From Prevotella melaninogenica (lineage in GTDB: Bacteria; Bacteroidota; Bacteroidia; Bacteroidales; Bacteroidaceae): a stretch of DNA of 64,000 nucleotides. Shown here piece after piece: positions 1 to 9,433 of the stretch. A program made the position numbers and the translations under genes. Below the pieces are notes generated by a model, which saw only the letters and a list, made by a program, of their open reading frames with translations, did not search any database and was not told the DNA's origin. Within the stretch, counting starts at the first letter, position 1. Every line of letters starts with the position of its first letter. The stretch spans positions 186,001 through 250,000 of the forward strand of contig NZ_CP072350.1 of assembly GCF_018127965.1 (NCBI RefSeq), read 5' to 3'.

Positions 1-1370
1 ACAGGCATTGGACTGTACTGTGGCTGGATAAGTAACTGGTTGTTCTTACGTCCACGGTCGAGGGTCATCGCTGTAACCTTGTCCATATCTGATGAGAACT
101 TAGAGAATGCCTCCAACTCACGATACTGTGCCATATCAATCTTCAACGTACCAGCTACCTTCTTCATACTCTTAACCTGCGCTGAACCACCCACACGAGA
201 TACGGAGATACCTACGTTAATAGCTGGACGGAAGCCCTGATTGAAGAGGTCTGACTCAAGATAAATCTGACCGTCGGTAATGGAAATCACGTTAGTAGGG
301 ATGTAGGCTGACACGTCACCTGCCTGTGTCTCAATGATAGGCAACGCCGTAAGCGAACCACCACCCTTTACATGGCCCTTCATACACTCTGGGAGGTCGT
401 TCATCTTCTCTGCAATCTCCTGCTGGTTGTTGATACGTGCAGCACGCTCAAGCAGACGAGAGTGAAGATAGAAGACGTCACCAGGGTAAGCCTCACGACC
501 TGAAGGACGACGGAGAATCAATGATACCTCACGATAGGCAACAGCCTGCTTTGACAAGTCATCGTAGATAACGAGGGCTGAGTAGCCACGATCGCGGAAG
601 TACTCACCAATGGCAGCACCGGCAAATGGAGCATAATACTGCATCGCAGCAGGATCAGCCGCTGTAGCACTTACGATAATTGTATAAGGTAATGCGCCAC
701 GCTCCTTGAGGTTCTGCACCAATGTAGCAACGGTAGAAGCTTTCTGACCGATGGCAACATAGATACAATAAACAGGATTACCCTGCTCGTAGAAGCTCTT
801 CTGATTGATGATAGCATCAACGGCAATGGCTGTCTTACCTGTCTGGCGGTCACCAATGATAAGCTCACGCTGACCACGACCGATAGGAATCATTGAGTCA
901 ACAGCCTTCAGACCCGTCTGGAGTGGTTCCTTCACTGGCTGACGATAGATAACACCTGGCGCCTTACGGTCCAATGGCATTTCGAAAGAGTCAGTCAAGT
1001 CGATTTCACCCTTACCATCGATAGCCTCTCCAAGCGGATTGACTACACGTCCCAAGAAGTTGTCATTGACACGGATAGAGGCAATACGGTGTGTACGCTT
1101 CACGCTCTGTCCCTCCTTGATACCTTCAGTAGGACCAAGAAGGACACAACCTACATTGTCTTCCTCCAAGTTCATGACAATAGCCATGGTGCCATTCTCA
1201 AATTCAAGCAACTCGTTGGCTTCAGCATTGCGAAGACCATAGACACGTGCTACACCGTCGCTGACGGTCAGTACGCTACCGACTTCATCAAACTTCTCCT
1301 CAGAGTTGATGCCTTGAAGTTCTTTCAAAAGAATCTCAGACACCTCACTTGGTTTAATTTTATCTGACAT
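1..1370 (-). CDS. atpA: ATP synthase F1 subunit alpha, C-terminus outside the window
   Basis: This is the alpha subunit of the F1 headpiece, the non-catalytic nucleotide-binding partner of beta in the cytoplasmic hexamer. The minus-strand reading frame opens at an ATG at 1368-1370 ([14 protein letters not shown]) and stays open for about 456 codons to the window edge, where it reads PMPV. The P-loop GDRQTGKT and the alpha-type segments [20 protein letters not shown] and [20 protein letters not shown] are read directly. Full-length family members have 500-530 residues, so roughly 60-70 residues are missing. It follows atpH after 13 bp in the same operon, and atpG is expected next, beyond the window. 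Confidence 0.97.
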   Translation of the reverse strand, partial: MSDKIKPSEVSEILLKELQGINSEEKFDEVGSVLTVSDGVARVYGLRNAEANELLEFENGTMAIVMNLEEDNVGCVLLGPTEGIKEGQSVKRTHRIASIRVNDNFLGRVVNPLGEAIDGKGEIDLTDSFEMPLDRKAPGVIYRQPVKEPLQTGLKAVDSMIPIGRGQRELIIGDRQTGKTAIAVDAIINQKSFYEQGNPVYCIYVAIGQKASTVATLVQNLKERGALPYTIIVSATAADPAAMQYYAPFAGAAIGEYFRDRGYSALVIYDDLSKQAVAYREVSLILRRPSGREAYPGDVFYLHSRLLERAARINNQQEIAEKMNDLPECMKGHVKGGGSLTALPIIETQAGDVSAYIPTNVISITDGQIYLESDLFNQGFRPAINVGISVSRVGGSAQVKSMKKVAGTLKIDMAQYRELEAFSKFSSDMDKVTAMTLDRGRKNNQLLIQPQYSPMP

Positions 1371-1383
1371 GTTATTAATCTAA

Positions 1384-1920
1384 TTACTTTTTTAATTGTG
1401 TGAGGATAGCATTCAGTTTGCTCTTCACGCTGGCGTCCATTCTGTAAGTATCGTACTCAAGAATAAAGCCACCTATGAGTGAAGGGTCAACCTCAGTGTT
1501 GAACTCAACGGTTCCCTGTGCTCTGGATTGTACCAGTGCTTTCATCTTGTCTTCCGTCTGGGAAGAGACAGGCGAGGCTGTGATGACCTTTCCGCGAATG
1601 ATGTTCTTCTGCTTACGATACAGAGCGACATAGTCATTCGCCATAAGCTGTAGCAACTCCTCTCTATCTCCCTTCAAGACAAGGGAAAGGAAGTTACCAA
1701 CAAGCTCCGGACAATCGTCGCCACAGGCTACTTCCAATAGCTTGCGCTTCTTGTCCTTCGGAAGCATCGGGCTTTCAATCGTCATGCGGAGTTCGGGCAC
1801 CTGAAGGTAATTCTGGGCAAGTGTTTGCATGATAGCATACACCTTGTCCTCGATACCTTGCTCACAGGCAGACTTCAACAGCGCACGAGCATAGCGAACC
1901 GATATTACACCTATATTCAT
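1384..1920 (-). CDS. atpH: ATP synthase F1 subunit delta
   Basis: Delta (OSCP) caps the F1 hexamer and binds the peripheral stalk. The 178-residue product has the usual family length. Its N-terminal helical part starts MNIGVISVRYARALLKSACEQG, and its C-terminal part contains GGFILEYDTYRMDASVKSKL, matching the conserved delta C-terminal segment (GG...ig..viD.Sv...L). It lies 6 bp after atpF and 13 bp before atpA, so it is certainly cotranscribed with them. Nothing unusual was seen. Confidence 0.96.
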   Translation of the reverse strand: MNIGVISVRYARALLKSACEQGIEDKVYAIMQTLAQNYLQVPELRMTIESPMLPKDKKRKLLEVACGDDCPELVGNFLSLVLKGDREELLQLMANDYVALYRKQKNIIRGKVITASPVSSQTEDKMKALVQSRAQGTVEFNTEVDPSLIGGFILEYDTYRMDASVKSKLNAILTQLKK

Positions 1921-1926
1921 AAGCGA

Positions 1927-2439
1927 TTATTTACTTTCTGTTCCGTTAGAAGAAGCAACTTCATCCAATAAGCTGTTGATAAGCTGAGTTTGCTCGGCAG
2001 AAGTAGCCAGTTCCTTATGCAGAATCTTCTCAGCAATCTGCACAGAAAGCTCTGCAACCTGCGAACGAATGTCGCGGATGGCAGCCTGCTTCTGACTTTC
2101 AATCTCTGCCTTGGCTTCAGAAAGGATGCGAGCACTCTCGTCGTGTGCTTTCTCCTGTGCCTGTCCGACTATGGTGTCACGTGTCTCAGACGCCTCTCTA
2201 AGGATTTGCGCCTGTTTCTCACGTGCCTCCATAAGCAGCTCCTCACCTTGTTTCTGAATGTTGGCAAGCCTCAAGTTGGCTTCTTCTGCCTTTGCAAGAC
2301 TCTCATCGATATACTCCTTGCGCTCGTTCACCATCTTGATGATAGAAGGGAATCCCCACTTCCATAAGATGAAGAAGACCACTAAGAAGACGAGGGTCAT
2401 CCAAAAGAGTAAGCCACTATCTGGCAATAATAATGACAT
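1927..2439 (-). CDS. atpF: ATP synthase F0 subunit b
   Basis: Subunit b forms the peripheral stator stalk joining the membrane a subunit to F1. The 170-residue protein has one N-terminal membrane helix (about residues 8-28, LLFWMTLVFLVVFFILWKWG) followed by a long charged coiled coil rich in Ala, Glu and Lys, as in the family. The end segment around LATSAEQTQLINSLLDEV is typical of Bacteroidetes b subunits. It lies between atpE and atpH in the operon. Confidence 0.96.
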   Translation of the reverse strand: MSLLLPDSGLLFWMTLVFLVVFFILWKWGFPSIIKMVNERKEYIDESLAKAEEANLRLANIQKQGEELLMEAREKQAQILREASETRDTIVGQAQEKAHDESARILSEAKAEIESQKQAAIRDIRSQVAELSVQIAEKILHKELATSAEQTQLINSLLDEVASSNGTESK

Positions 2440-2491
2440 AAGCTGCTAAATTACTTTTCTTACCAATTTGTTTAATAATTCTCTGAGTAGT

Positions 2492-2731
2492 TTAGAATAC
2501 ACAGAGGAGAGCGATAATTGCAGCGAAGAAGGCAACACCCTCAACCAATGCGGCTGCAATAATCATAGCAGAACGAAGCTCACCGATCTTCTCTGGCTGG
2601 CGAGCCATAGCGTCCATAGCCTGACCACCGATACGACCAATACCAAGACCTGCGCCTACGGCTGCGATACCTGCACCGATAGCGGCGCCTAACTTTGCAG
2701 TTTCTGCTGCTAATAACAATGATGTCAACAT
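2492..2731 (-). CDS. atpE: ATP synthase F0 subunit c
   Basis: Subunit c forms the rotating membrane ring. The 79-residue hairpin has a Gly/Ala-rich first helix (GAAIGAGIAAVGAGLGIG), the polar loop ARQPEK, and a second helix with the ion-binding glutamate in ALVEGVAFFAAII. The residues after that Glu are Gly-Val rather than the Ser/Thr pair known from sodium-binding rings, and there is no Gln at the partner position in helix 1. Proton coupling is therefore the likelier inference. It follows atpB after an 86 bp gap, where a differential-expression signal could sit. Confidence 0.96.
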   Translation of the reverse strand: MLTSLLLAAETAKLGAAIGAGIAAVGAGLGIGRIGGQAMDAMARQPEKIGELRSAMIIAAALVEGVAFFAAIIALLCVF

Positions 2732-2817
2732 AGTTTCTTTCTTTTAATTATTAATTATTTTTTTATTTCTTATCTATTAATAGGGAGATGAGAAGCGTTT
2801 AACTCCTTCACTCCTAC

Positions 2818-3915
2818 TTATCCTTCTGCCTCATGAACACGTGCCAAAGAGATAAACACAGCACTCAACATTGTGAATACTAAAGCTTGAATAAAGCTTA
2901 CTAAAATCTCCAAAAGCATCATGAAGATACTCATACCCACACTCACAATCGTCATGGAAGAACTTAGGACAACACCCATCGTTGCCATGATGAAGATGAT
3001 ACAGGTTAAAGCCAACGCAATAGCATGTCCTGCCATCATATTGGCAAAAAGACGTACCATCAATGCGAAAGGTTTTGTGAAGATACCAAAGATCTCTATC
3101 ACAGGCATCAAAGGCACTGGAACTTTCAACCATGCGGGTACGTCTGGCCAAAAGATATCTTTCCAATAGTGCTTTGTTCCTGAGAAGTTGGTCACTAAGA
3201 ACGTACAAATAGCCAAGAAGAAGGTGATGGTTATATTACCCGTAAGGTTACCACCTCCTGGTGGGAATGGCACAATACCCATGACATTAGCCACGAAGAT
3301 GAAGAAGAAACACGTCAAAAGATAAGGTGCATACTTCTCTGAGTCCTTACCTAATGTCGGTTTAATAACCTCATCATAGACATACATCACAAACATATGC
3401 ATCAAACCTGTGAAGCCTTTTGGTGCCTTATCGGTAACCTTATGGCGACGACACCAGCGTGCAGGAATCAAGATACACAGCAAGAGAATGATGGCATCAA
3501 TGAAGAGTACGCACACTGACTTCGTGATAGAGAGGTCAAGAGGGCGCACTTCTGTGCCGTCCTTCTGCAACTCAACGATACGACGTTCGTAGTTTCCCTT
3601 CGTTGCAATGAACAGGTCTGGGTTGTTTTTACAAGGACGATAGCCCGCATGTGGACCTTCTTCTAATGGCTCTTCAGCAAAGTCTTCAGCACAACCCGTG
3701 TACCAACCATTTGATGTCTTCACAATGACTGGCAGGTTGATGATAATAGGCTTATCCCCGATATTGGTTACATGCCACTCGTATGAGTCCTTGATATGTC
3801 CCCACAATATCTCCTGCAGGTTAACACCCTCCCCTTTACTCTCTGATGCAGCAGCACCAGGCAGAAGCAGGAAGAGCATCATCACCATACAAATCAGATG
3901 CTTGAGATATTTCAT
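2818..3915 (-). CDS. atpB: ATP synthase F0 subunit a with N-terminal extension
   Basis: Subunit a forms the proton half-channels next to the c ring. At 365 residues it is about 100 longer than the E. coli protein because of a signal-peptide-like start (MKYLKHLICMVMMLFLLLPG) and an extra periplasmic region of about 100 residues before the first conserved membrane helix. That extension is common in Bacteroidetes. The C-terminal half has the membrane helices and the conserved stretch KPFALMVRLFANMMAGHAIA, containing the essential arginine of the a/c interface. It is followed by atpE and preceded by the AtpI-like gene (3 bp gap). Confidence 0.96.
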   Translation of the reverse strand: MKYLKHLICMVMMLFLLLPGAAASESKGEGVNLQEILWGHIKDSYEWHVTNIGDKPIIINLPVIVKTSNGWYTGCAEDFAEEPLEEGPHAGYRPCKNNPDLFIATKGNYERRIVELQKDGTEVRPLDLSITKSVCVLFIDAIILLLCILIPARWCRRHKVTDKAPKGFTGLMHMFVMYVYDEVIKPTLGKDSEKYAPYLLTCFFFIFVANVMGIVPFPPGGGNLTGNITITFFLAICTFLVTNFSGTKHYWKDIFWPDVPAWLKVPVPLMPVIEIFGIFTKPFALMVRLFANMMAGHAIALALTCIIFIMATMGVVLSSSMTIVSVGMSIFMMLLEILVSFIQALVFTMLSAVFISLARVHEAEG

Positions 3916-3918
3916 TCG

Positions 3919-4329
3919 TTAATTATTAATTTTATTGTTCTTTTCCACTTTGTAAAAATAGACGGTATCGAATGCCAACAGCACAAGATAGAATATCATA
4001 AAGATAACGACAAAGCCGATTACCATTGCGCGTTCCTTCACAACCATTGCATAAACGACAACAGTCAAGAATGCCAACAGCATACGAAAACCAGAGCCCG
4101 CAAGATAGAAGTTATTCATAACCGTGGGCGACTGACTGGCTATCGCTTTCCATGCTCCTCCATAGATGGAAGAGATGATAAGTGAGTAAACAGCACTGAT
4201 AGTCAGCAAATTGATATAAGTCGTTTGCTGCGTTAGCTGCACAACGAGTAAGCCAATAAGATAAAGACCTGCGATAATCCACAAGTTATTCTTATAGTAC
4301 TTCTTATACACTTTGTTAACATCCATCAT
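3919..4329 (-). CDS. Small four-helix membrane protein in the ATP synthase operon (AtpI-like)
   Basis: This 136-residue protein has four predicted membrane helices (about 17-33, 42-58, 79-96, 103-123) and lies between atpC and atpB, where many bacteria carry atpI. AtpI/UncI proteins help assemble the c ring. The function here rests on position and topology. I could not see a diagnostic AtpI motif, so the family assignment is an inference. It ends 3 bp before atpB starts, so coexpression is secure. Confidence 0.75.
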   Translation of the reverse strand: MMDVNKVYKKYYKNNLWIIAGLYLIGLLVVQLTQQTTYINLLTISAVYSLIISSIYGGAWKAIASQSPTVMNNFYLAGSGFRMLLAFLTVVVYAMVVKERAMVIGFVVIFMIFYLVLLAFDTVYFYKVEKNNKINN

Positions 4330-4359
4330 CCGTATTCAGCTGTCTGTCGGTTATATCTT

Positions 4360-4605
4360 TTAGATTTCTACGCAAAGACTGACCAAGTTCTTCTTCACCT
4401 CAACGAATCCGCCAACGATATGAAGTTCCTTTGTATCACCTTTTACGCTGTAAGCTACCTTGCCTTCAACGAGTGTAGAGATGATAGGCGCATGATTATT
4501 GAGAATCTCAAATGGTCCCACTGTACCAGGAACCAGCACACTATCCACCTCGCCTGTAAAGACAATCCTTTCGGGAGAAACTATTCTAAGTGTCAACATA
4601 GACAA
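4360..4605 (-). CDS. atpC: ATP synthase F1 subunit epsilon, short form
   Basis: Epsilon joins the central stalk to the c ring. The product has 81 residues and contains only the N-terminal beta sandwich (LTLRIVSPERIVFTGEVDSV, GPFEILNNHAPIISTL, and a closing VGGFVEVKKNLVSLCVE). The C-terminal two-helix domain that inhibits ATP hydrolysis in E. coli is absent. Short epsilon subunits are usual in Bacteroidetes, so this is probably not a truncation. It lies 33 bp after atpD. Confidence 0.95.
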   Translation of the reverse strand: MSMLTLRIVSPERIVFTGEVDSVLVPGTVGPFEILNNHAPIISTLVEGKVAYSVKGDTKELHIVGGFVEVKKNLVSLCVEI

Positions 4606-4638
4606 TTCAATTATTATTCAGTTTGTGCAAGAAGATGA

Positions 4639-6180
<1,542 letters not shown>

Positions 6181-6225
6181 TTATTATTATTTCCTCTATA
6201 TATAAATAAGGTGGAAAGACCTTTC

Positions 6226-7203
6226 TTAGATGCTCAACTCGTCGAGAACCTTGATAAGTTTCTTGTCGAAAGGCTTATCTGAACGAATTGCCTCAGACAA
6301 TGGAACATAAACCACCTCATTGTTTCTAACACCAACCATGATGTTGCGCTGACCCTGAAGGATAGCCTCAATAGCACCAACACCCGTACTACTTGCAAGG
6401 ATTCGGTCACGTGCTGAAGGGCGACCACCACGCTGCAAGTGACCAAGAATTGACACACGTACGTCATAATCAGGGAACTCCTTGCGTACACGATCAGCGT
6501 AATACATAGCTCCACACTTAGGACTCTCAGAGACAATGACAATACAACTTCTCTTAGACTTACGAATACCACGTTCCATGAAGCGTGCCAACTGGTCTAC
6601 ACCAGTTGAATCCTCTGGGATAATCGCTGCCTCTGCACCACTGGCAATAGCCGAGTTCTGTGCAAGGAAACCAGCATCACGTCCCATCACCTCTACAAAG
6701 AAGATGCGCTCATGACTCTGGGCGGTATCACGAATACGGTCGACACACTCCATAATTGTGTTCATCGTCGTGTCATAACCAATGGTGCTGTCCGTACCAT
6801 AGAGGTCATTATCTATCGTACCAGGCAGACCGATGCAACAGAAATCAAACTCCTGCGCAAACATCATCGCACCCGTCAACGAACCATTACCACCAATGAC
6901 AACCAGCGCATCAATACCCTCCTTAACAAGGTTATCGTATGCCTGCTGGCGACCTTCCATCGTTTTAAAACCTTTTGAGCGTGCCGTCTTGAGAATCGTA
7001 CCGCCCTGACCTATAATACCACTAACATTCTCAGTGGTAAAAGGCTTAATGTCATCCGTAATCAATCCCTCATAACCACGATAGACACCTTTTATTTCAA
7101 AACCATTATAGATGCCTGCTCTGGTCACAGCACGTATTGCTGCATTCATTCCAGGGGCGTCACCGCCAGAGGTCAGAATACCTATTGTCTTTATTTTGCC
7201 CAT
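6226..7203 (-). CDS. pfkA: 6-phosphofructokinase (ATP-dependent type)
   Basis: This enzyme phosphorylates fructose 6-phosphate to fructose 1,6-bisphosphate, a committed step of glycolysis. The 325 residues match the short bacterial PFK length. Visible signatures are [13 protein letters not shown] at the N-terminus, the catalytic [19 protein letters not shown], and MGRDAGFLA. The nucleotide loop reads GGNGSLTGA. The Gly after Asn is the residue type of ATP users rather than pyrophosphate users. The Asn itself replaces the Asp seen in E. coli GGDGS. A promoter is visible just upstream. It lies ahead of the ATP synthase operon. Confidence 0.96.
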   Translation of the reverse strand: MGKIKTIGILTSGGDAPGMNAAIRAVTRAGIYNGFEIKGVYRGYEGLITDDIKPFTTENVSGIIGQGGTILKTARSKGFKTMEGRQQAYDNLVKEGIDALVVIGGNGSLTGAMMFAQEFDFCCIGLPGTIDNDLYGTDSTIGYDTTMNTIMECVDRIRDTAQSHERIFFVEVMGRDAGFLAQNSAIASGAEAAIIPEDSTGVDQLARFMERGIRKSKRSCIVIVSESPKCGAMYYADRVRKEFPDYDVRVSILGHLQRGGRPSARDRILASSTGVGAIEAILQGQRNIMVGVRNNEVVYVPLSEAIRSDKPFDKKLIKVLDELSI

Positions 7204-7241
7204 ATATAGTCTTAGAACTCTTTTTTATTTAAATCTAAGCG

Positions 7242-7273
7242 CAAAGATAACAAATAAATGGCACAAACGCAAA
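7242..7273 (-). promoter_or_regulatory. Bacteroidetes-type promoter for pfkA
   Basis: On the minus strand TTTG (7273-7270) is followed after 20 bp by TATCTTTG (7249-7242), an exact match to the Bacteroidetes TAnnTTTG -7 box with normal spacing. It lies about 40 bp upstream of the pfkA ATG. Confidence 0.75.
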
Positions 7274-7635
7274 GTACAATCGGAAAAGTTATCGACATCT
7301 TAAAAAAATATCTTATATCAGCGAACTTTCACTACTTATCTATGAACTTCTAAATATATACTAATCCAAAACTATCACAACAAATCCACACTACCATTTA
7401 CCTACCCACCTATAGTTTCTTTATTTTTCGGAAGAAGTTGGTCTGCTTACAAAATTCTCCTCGAAATAGAGCGTCAAAGGAAAAACATGACTTTATAAGA
7501 CACACAAAAGGTAAGTAAACACACGCTATGAATATAATAGATTTTACTTCTTTCTACTCGAAATAGTCCGACCACAAGCCTTCGCTTTGTAATAAAAAAT
7601 TCACCAGTCAAAAACAAACAGATGTCTAATAGCCT
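7274..7635. other. Gene-free stretch upstream of pfkA
   Basis: I see no credible coding frame, tRNA or strong hairpin here. The only long open frame overlapping it (7474-7728, minus) runs into a dispersed repeat and has no recognisable protein features. Confidence 0.5.
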
Positions 7636-7722
7636 TCTAAAAGACGCCCTATTGACTTGCAAAAGATGCCCTTTAAGCCTCTTACTAACGCCCTTTTGAA
7701 GTCCAATAAAGCACCTTTTGAA
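7636..7722 (-). repeat. Dispersed 'AAAAGGTGC' repeat, copy A
   Basis: This is a copy of a repeat found seven times in the window. In this orientation it contains GCACCTTTTG (7711-7720) and, on the other side, CTTGCAAAAGATGCC (7656-7670). The ends can pair across a loop of about 45 nt, with the central block around CTTACTAACGCCCTTTTG shared with the other copies. It is oriented opposite to copy B (12945-13045). Confidence 0.85.
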
Positions 7723-7850
7723 AAACACACCAGCAACATTCTGACATACAACTACTTACAAAGGCATTAAAAGAACTCCTTTTCTTGCCCTTTTTCAGAC
7801 TTCTCGCTGCTTTCTTTGTAACAATATTTCAACCCCCAAACAACATAATA

Positions 7851-8053
7851 TTAAAGCCCAATCAGTCATTAGACCACAATATGTATTATGCTTATTACTA
7901 TGGTATTGTTTCCTAACATCTTTTATTTTCTTATCGGCATCTTGTCTGCCTTTGTAACTTGACGTAGCCCGCTACGCCTGCGTTACAAAGGCAAACAATC
8001 TGCTCAATAATAAAACACAATATGTTTAGCCTCTAATGACCGATTGAGCTTAA
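7851..8053 (-). repeat. MITE-like repeat with terminal inverted repeats, copy 1
   Basis: This element of about 200 bp has near-perfect terminal inverted repeats: CAATCAGTCATTAGA at 7859-7873 faces TCTAATGACCGATTG at 8032-8046 (14 of 15 match), and a looser TTAA-GC extension adds several bases on each side. The interior contains a CGTAGCSSGCTACG-type palindrome and a stretch around GCATCTTGTCTGCCTTTGTA that recurs at 12641-12782 in the opposite orientation. It has no coding frame. No target-site duplication was identified. Confidence 0.7.
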
Positions 8054-8129
8054 ATCAGAAAAGGGGAAGAAGGAAAATCTCCCTTACCTCCTAACAACCA
8101 CACAAAGAGCCACCAGTAACCACCAAGCG

Positions 8130-8181
8130 GTCCCTTCCCTTGAGGATGTATCAAAGTTGACACATCCTCAAGAAAAGGGAC
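8130..8181. terminator. Long hairpin downstream of the DUF4374 gene
   Basis: GTCCCTT (8130-8136) pairs with AAGGGAC (8175-8181), and CTTGAGGATGT (8139-8149) pairs with ACATCCTCAAG (8162-8172). The result is an 18-bp interrupted stem with a short loop, 36 bp past the stop codon of the minus-strand gene. It has no strong U tract, so it may work as a transcript 3' stabiliser as much as a terminator. Confidence 0.6.
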
Positions 8182-8216
8182 TACAACTCTTCCTGTGGGT
8201 TCGATATGTACACAAA

Positions 8217-9407
8217 CTACCTCAACTCATGCACTGCATATGGTGCACCAGAGGTTTTTACCTTGAGAATCTCGTAGGTGGCAGTGGCTGGATGATAGAC
8301 AGAATAGCCCATGCCTTGATCGGTGGACATACCGAAGATGATGTCATTACCCGACTTACAGAGCGTAGCGGCCCACCCTGCTGTGGGTGAGAGGTCCAAC
8401 TTCTTGCAGGTCATATTGTAGAGATTAATCTCAAAAGGTTGGAAGCATTTATCGTGGACATAGTCTGGTGGGTTGCTTGCAGCACCTGGTATGTTGAGGT
8501 AAGCATACACCTTTCCGTTGCCGCCATAGACCTTCACGTACGCATACGACGTCTTATTACCTTTGACACCCACTAAGTTAACATCCGCAAGGGTGAAGCA
8601 GTAGGATTTATCAAAGTCTGTTTCTCCTTTCTTAATACGCAGGAATCCCTCCTTGACACCCGGTTGATAGCCGAACATCGCTACACAGTAAAAGTAGATA
8701 TCGCCCTTCTCATCGATGAAGGGGTCGCCAGCTGGCGACTCACCAGAAGCCATTGAGACACGAGGATCACTGACGACTTTGATTGGCTTATCGGTCTTTG
8801 TGTCAATCAAAGCCACGTAAGCACCCGCCTCACAGGTGTAGGTAGACTTCATCTGACTAAGTGCCACGTAGAGTATTCCGTCTCTTATGACAGATGCGGC
8901 AGGCTCAGGATTATTGTCACCAGCGGCTTTCCCCAAGGAATACTCCGCCAAGTCAATCTCTCCAACCTTCTCCATTGTGGTAGGGTCGATGATGATCACC
9001 TTTCCTAACCCATGACAAGAGACGTATGCCTTATGGTCGGAAGCGAAGGTTACGTACATTGCTGCAGCCCCACTTGGGAGTAGGATAGTATTCCCCTCCT
9101 GCACTAACTTTCCCTCTTTCTGGGCATATTTATAGATGTGTTCGGTGTCGGTTATATACACTTTCCCCTTATATACGAAGGAAAAAGCACCCTTCGGCAT
9201 CACCAGCGCATTATCGGTATTGAGTGAGCCAACGTTCATGTCTTTGAAAACACTTACGTATGTATTGTCTCCGATGTTAACACTATGGACGAAGCCCATC
9301 TCCGTCTTGGCCGGTGTAGGCGGCGTGTCAGGTGAGTCTTTGTCGCAAGATAGTAGTCCGACGGTCGTGAGCAGCATGATAGCTGCGGCTAAGAAATAAT
9401 GTTTCAT
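8217..9407 (-). CDS. DUF4374-like outer-membrane-associated lipoprotein
   Basis: The 396-residue protein starts with a lipoprotein signal (lipobox around LLSCDKDS, Cys near residue 21) followed by a Pro/Thr-rich linker. The rest reads as a beta-propeller-like repeat protein (segments such as KAYVSCHGLGKVIIIDPTTMEKVGEIDL and GAYVALIDTKTDKPIKVVSD). This pattern is known from DUF4374/YncE-like proteins coded beside TonB-dependent receptors. It lies 26 bp downstream of the receptor gene, so it probably captures substrate (an iron chelator or haem is a guess) for that receptor at the cell surface. A hairpin follows the stop codon. Confidence 0.8.
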   Translation of the reverse strand: MKHYFLAAAIMLLTTVGLLSCDKDSPDTPPTPAKTEMGFVHSVNIGDNTYVSVFKDMNVGSLNTDNALVMPKGAFSFVYKGKVYITDTEHIYKYAQKEGKLVQEGNTILLPSGAAAMYVTFASDHKAYVSCHGLGKVIIIDPTTMEKVGEIDLAEYSLGKAAGDNNPEPAASVIRDGILYVALSQMKSTYTCEAGAYVALIDTKTDKPIKVVSDPRVSMASGESPAGDPFIDEKGDIYFYCVAMFGYQPGVKEGFLRIKKGETDFDKSYCFTLADVNLVGVKGNKTSYAYVKVYGGNGKVYAYLNIPGAASNPPDYVHDKCFQPFEINLYNMTCKKLDLSPTAGWAATLCKSGNDIIFGMSTDQGMGYSVYHPATATYEILKVKTSGAPYAVHELR

Positions 9408-9433
9408 TGTGTTTTGATTAAAGAAATTAATAA

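Noticed and set aside
2492..2731. Sodium-binding c subunit
   Set aside because: The residues around the key Glu (VEGVAFF) and helix 1 lack the Gln and Ser/Thr partners of sodium-type rings.
7474..7728. An 84-residue frame on the minus strand
   Set aside because: It lies over a dispersed repeat, and its residues are explained by that repeat.
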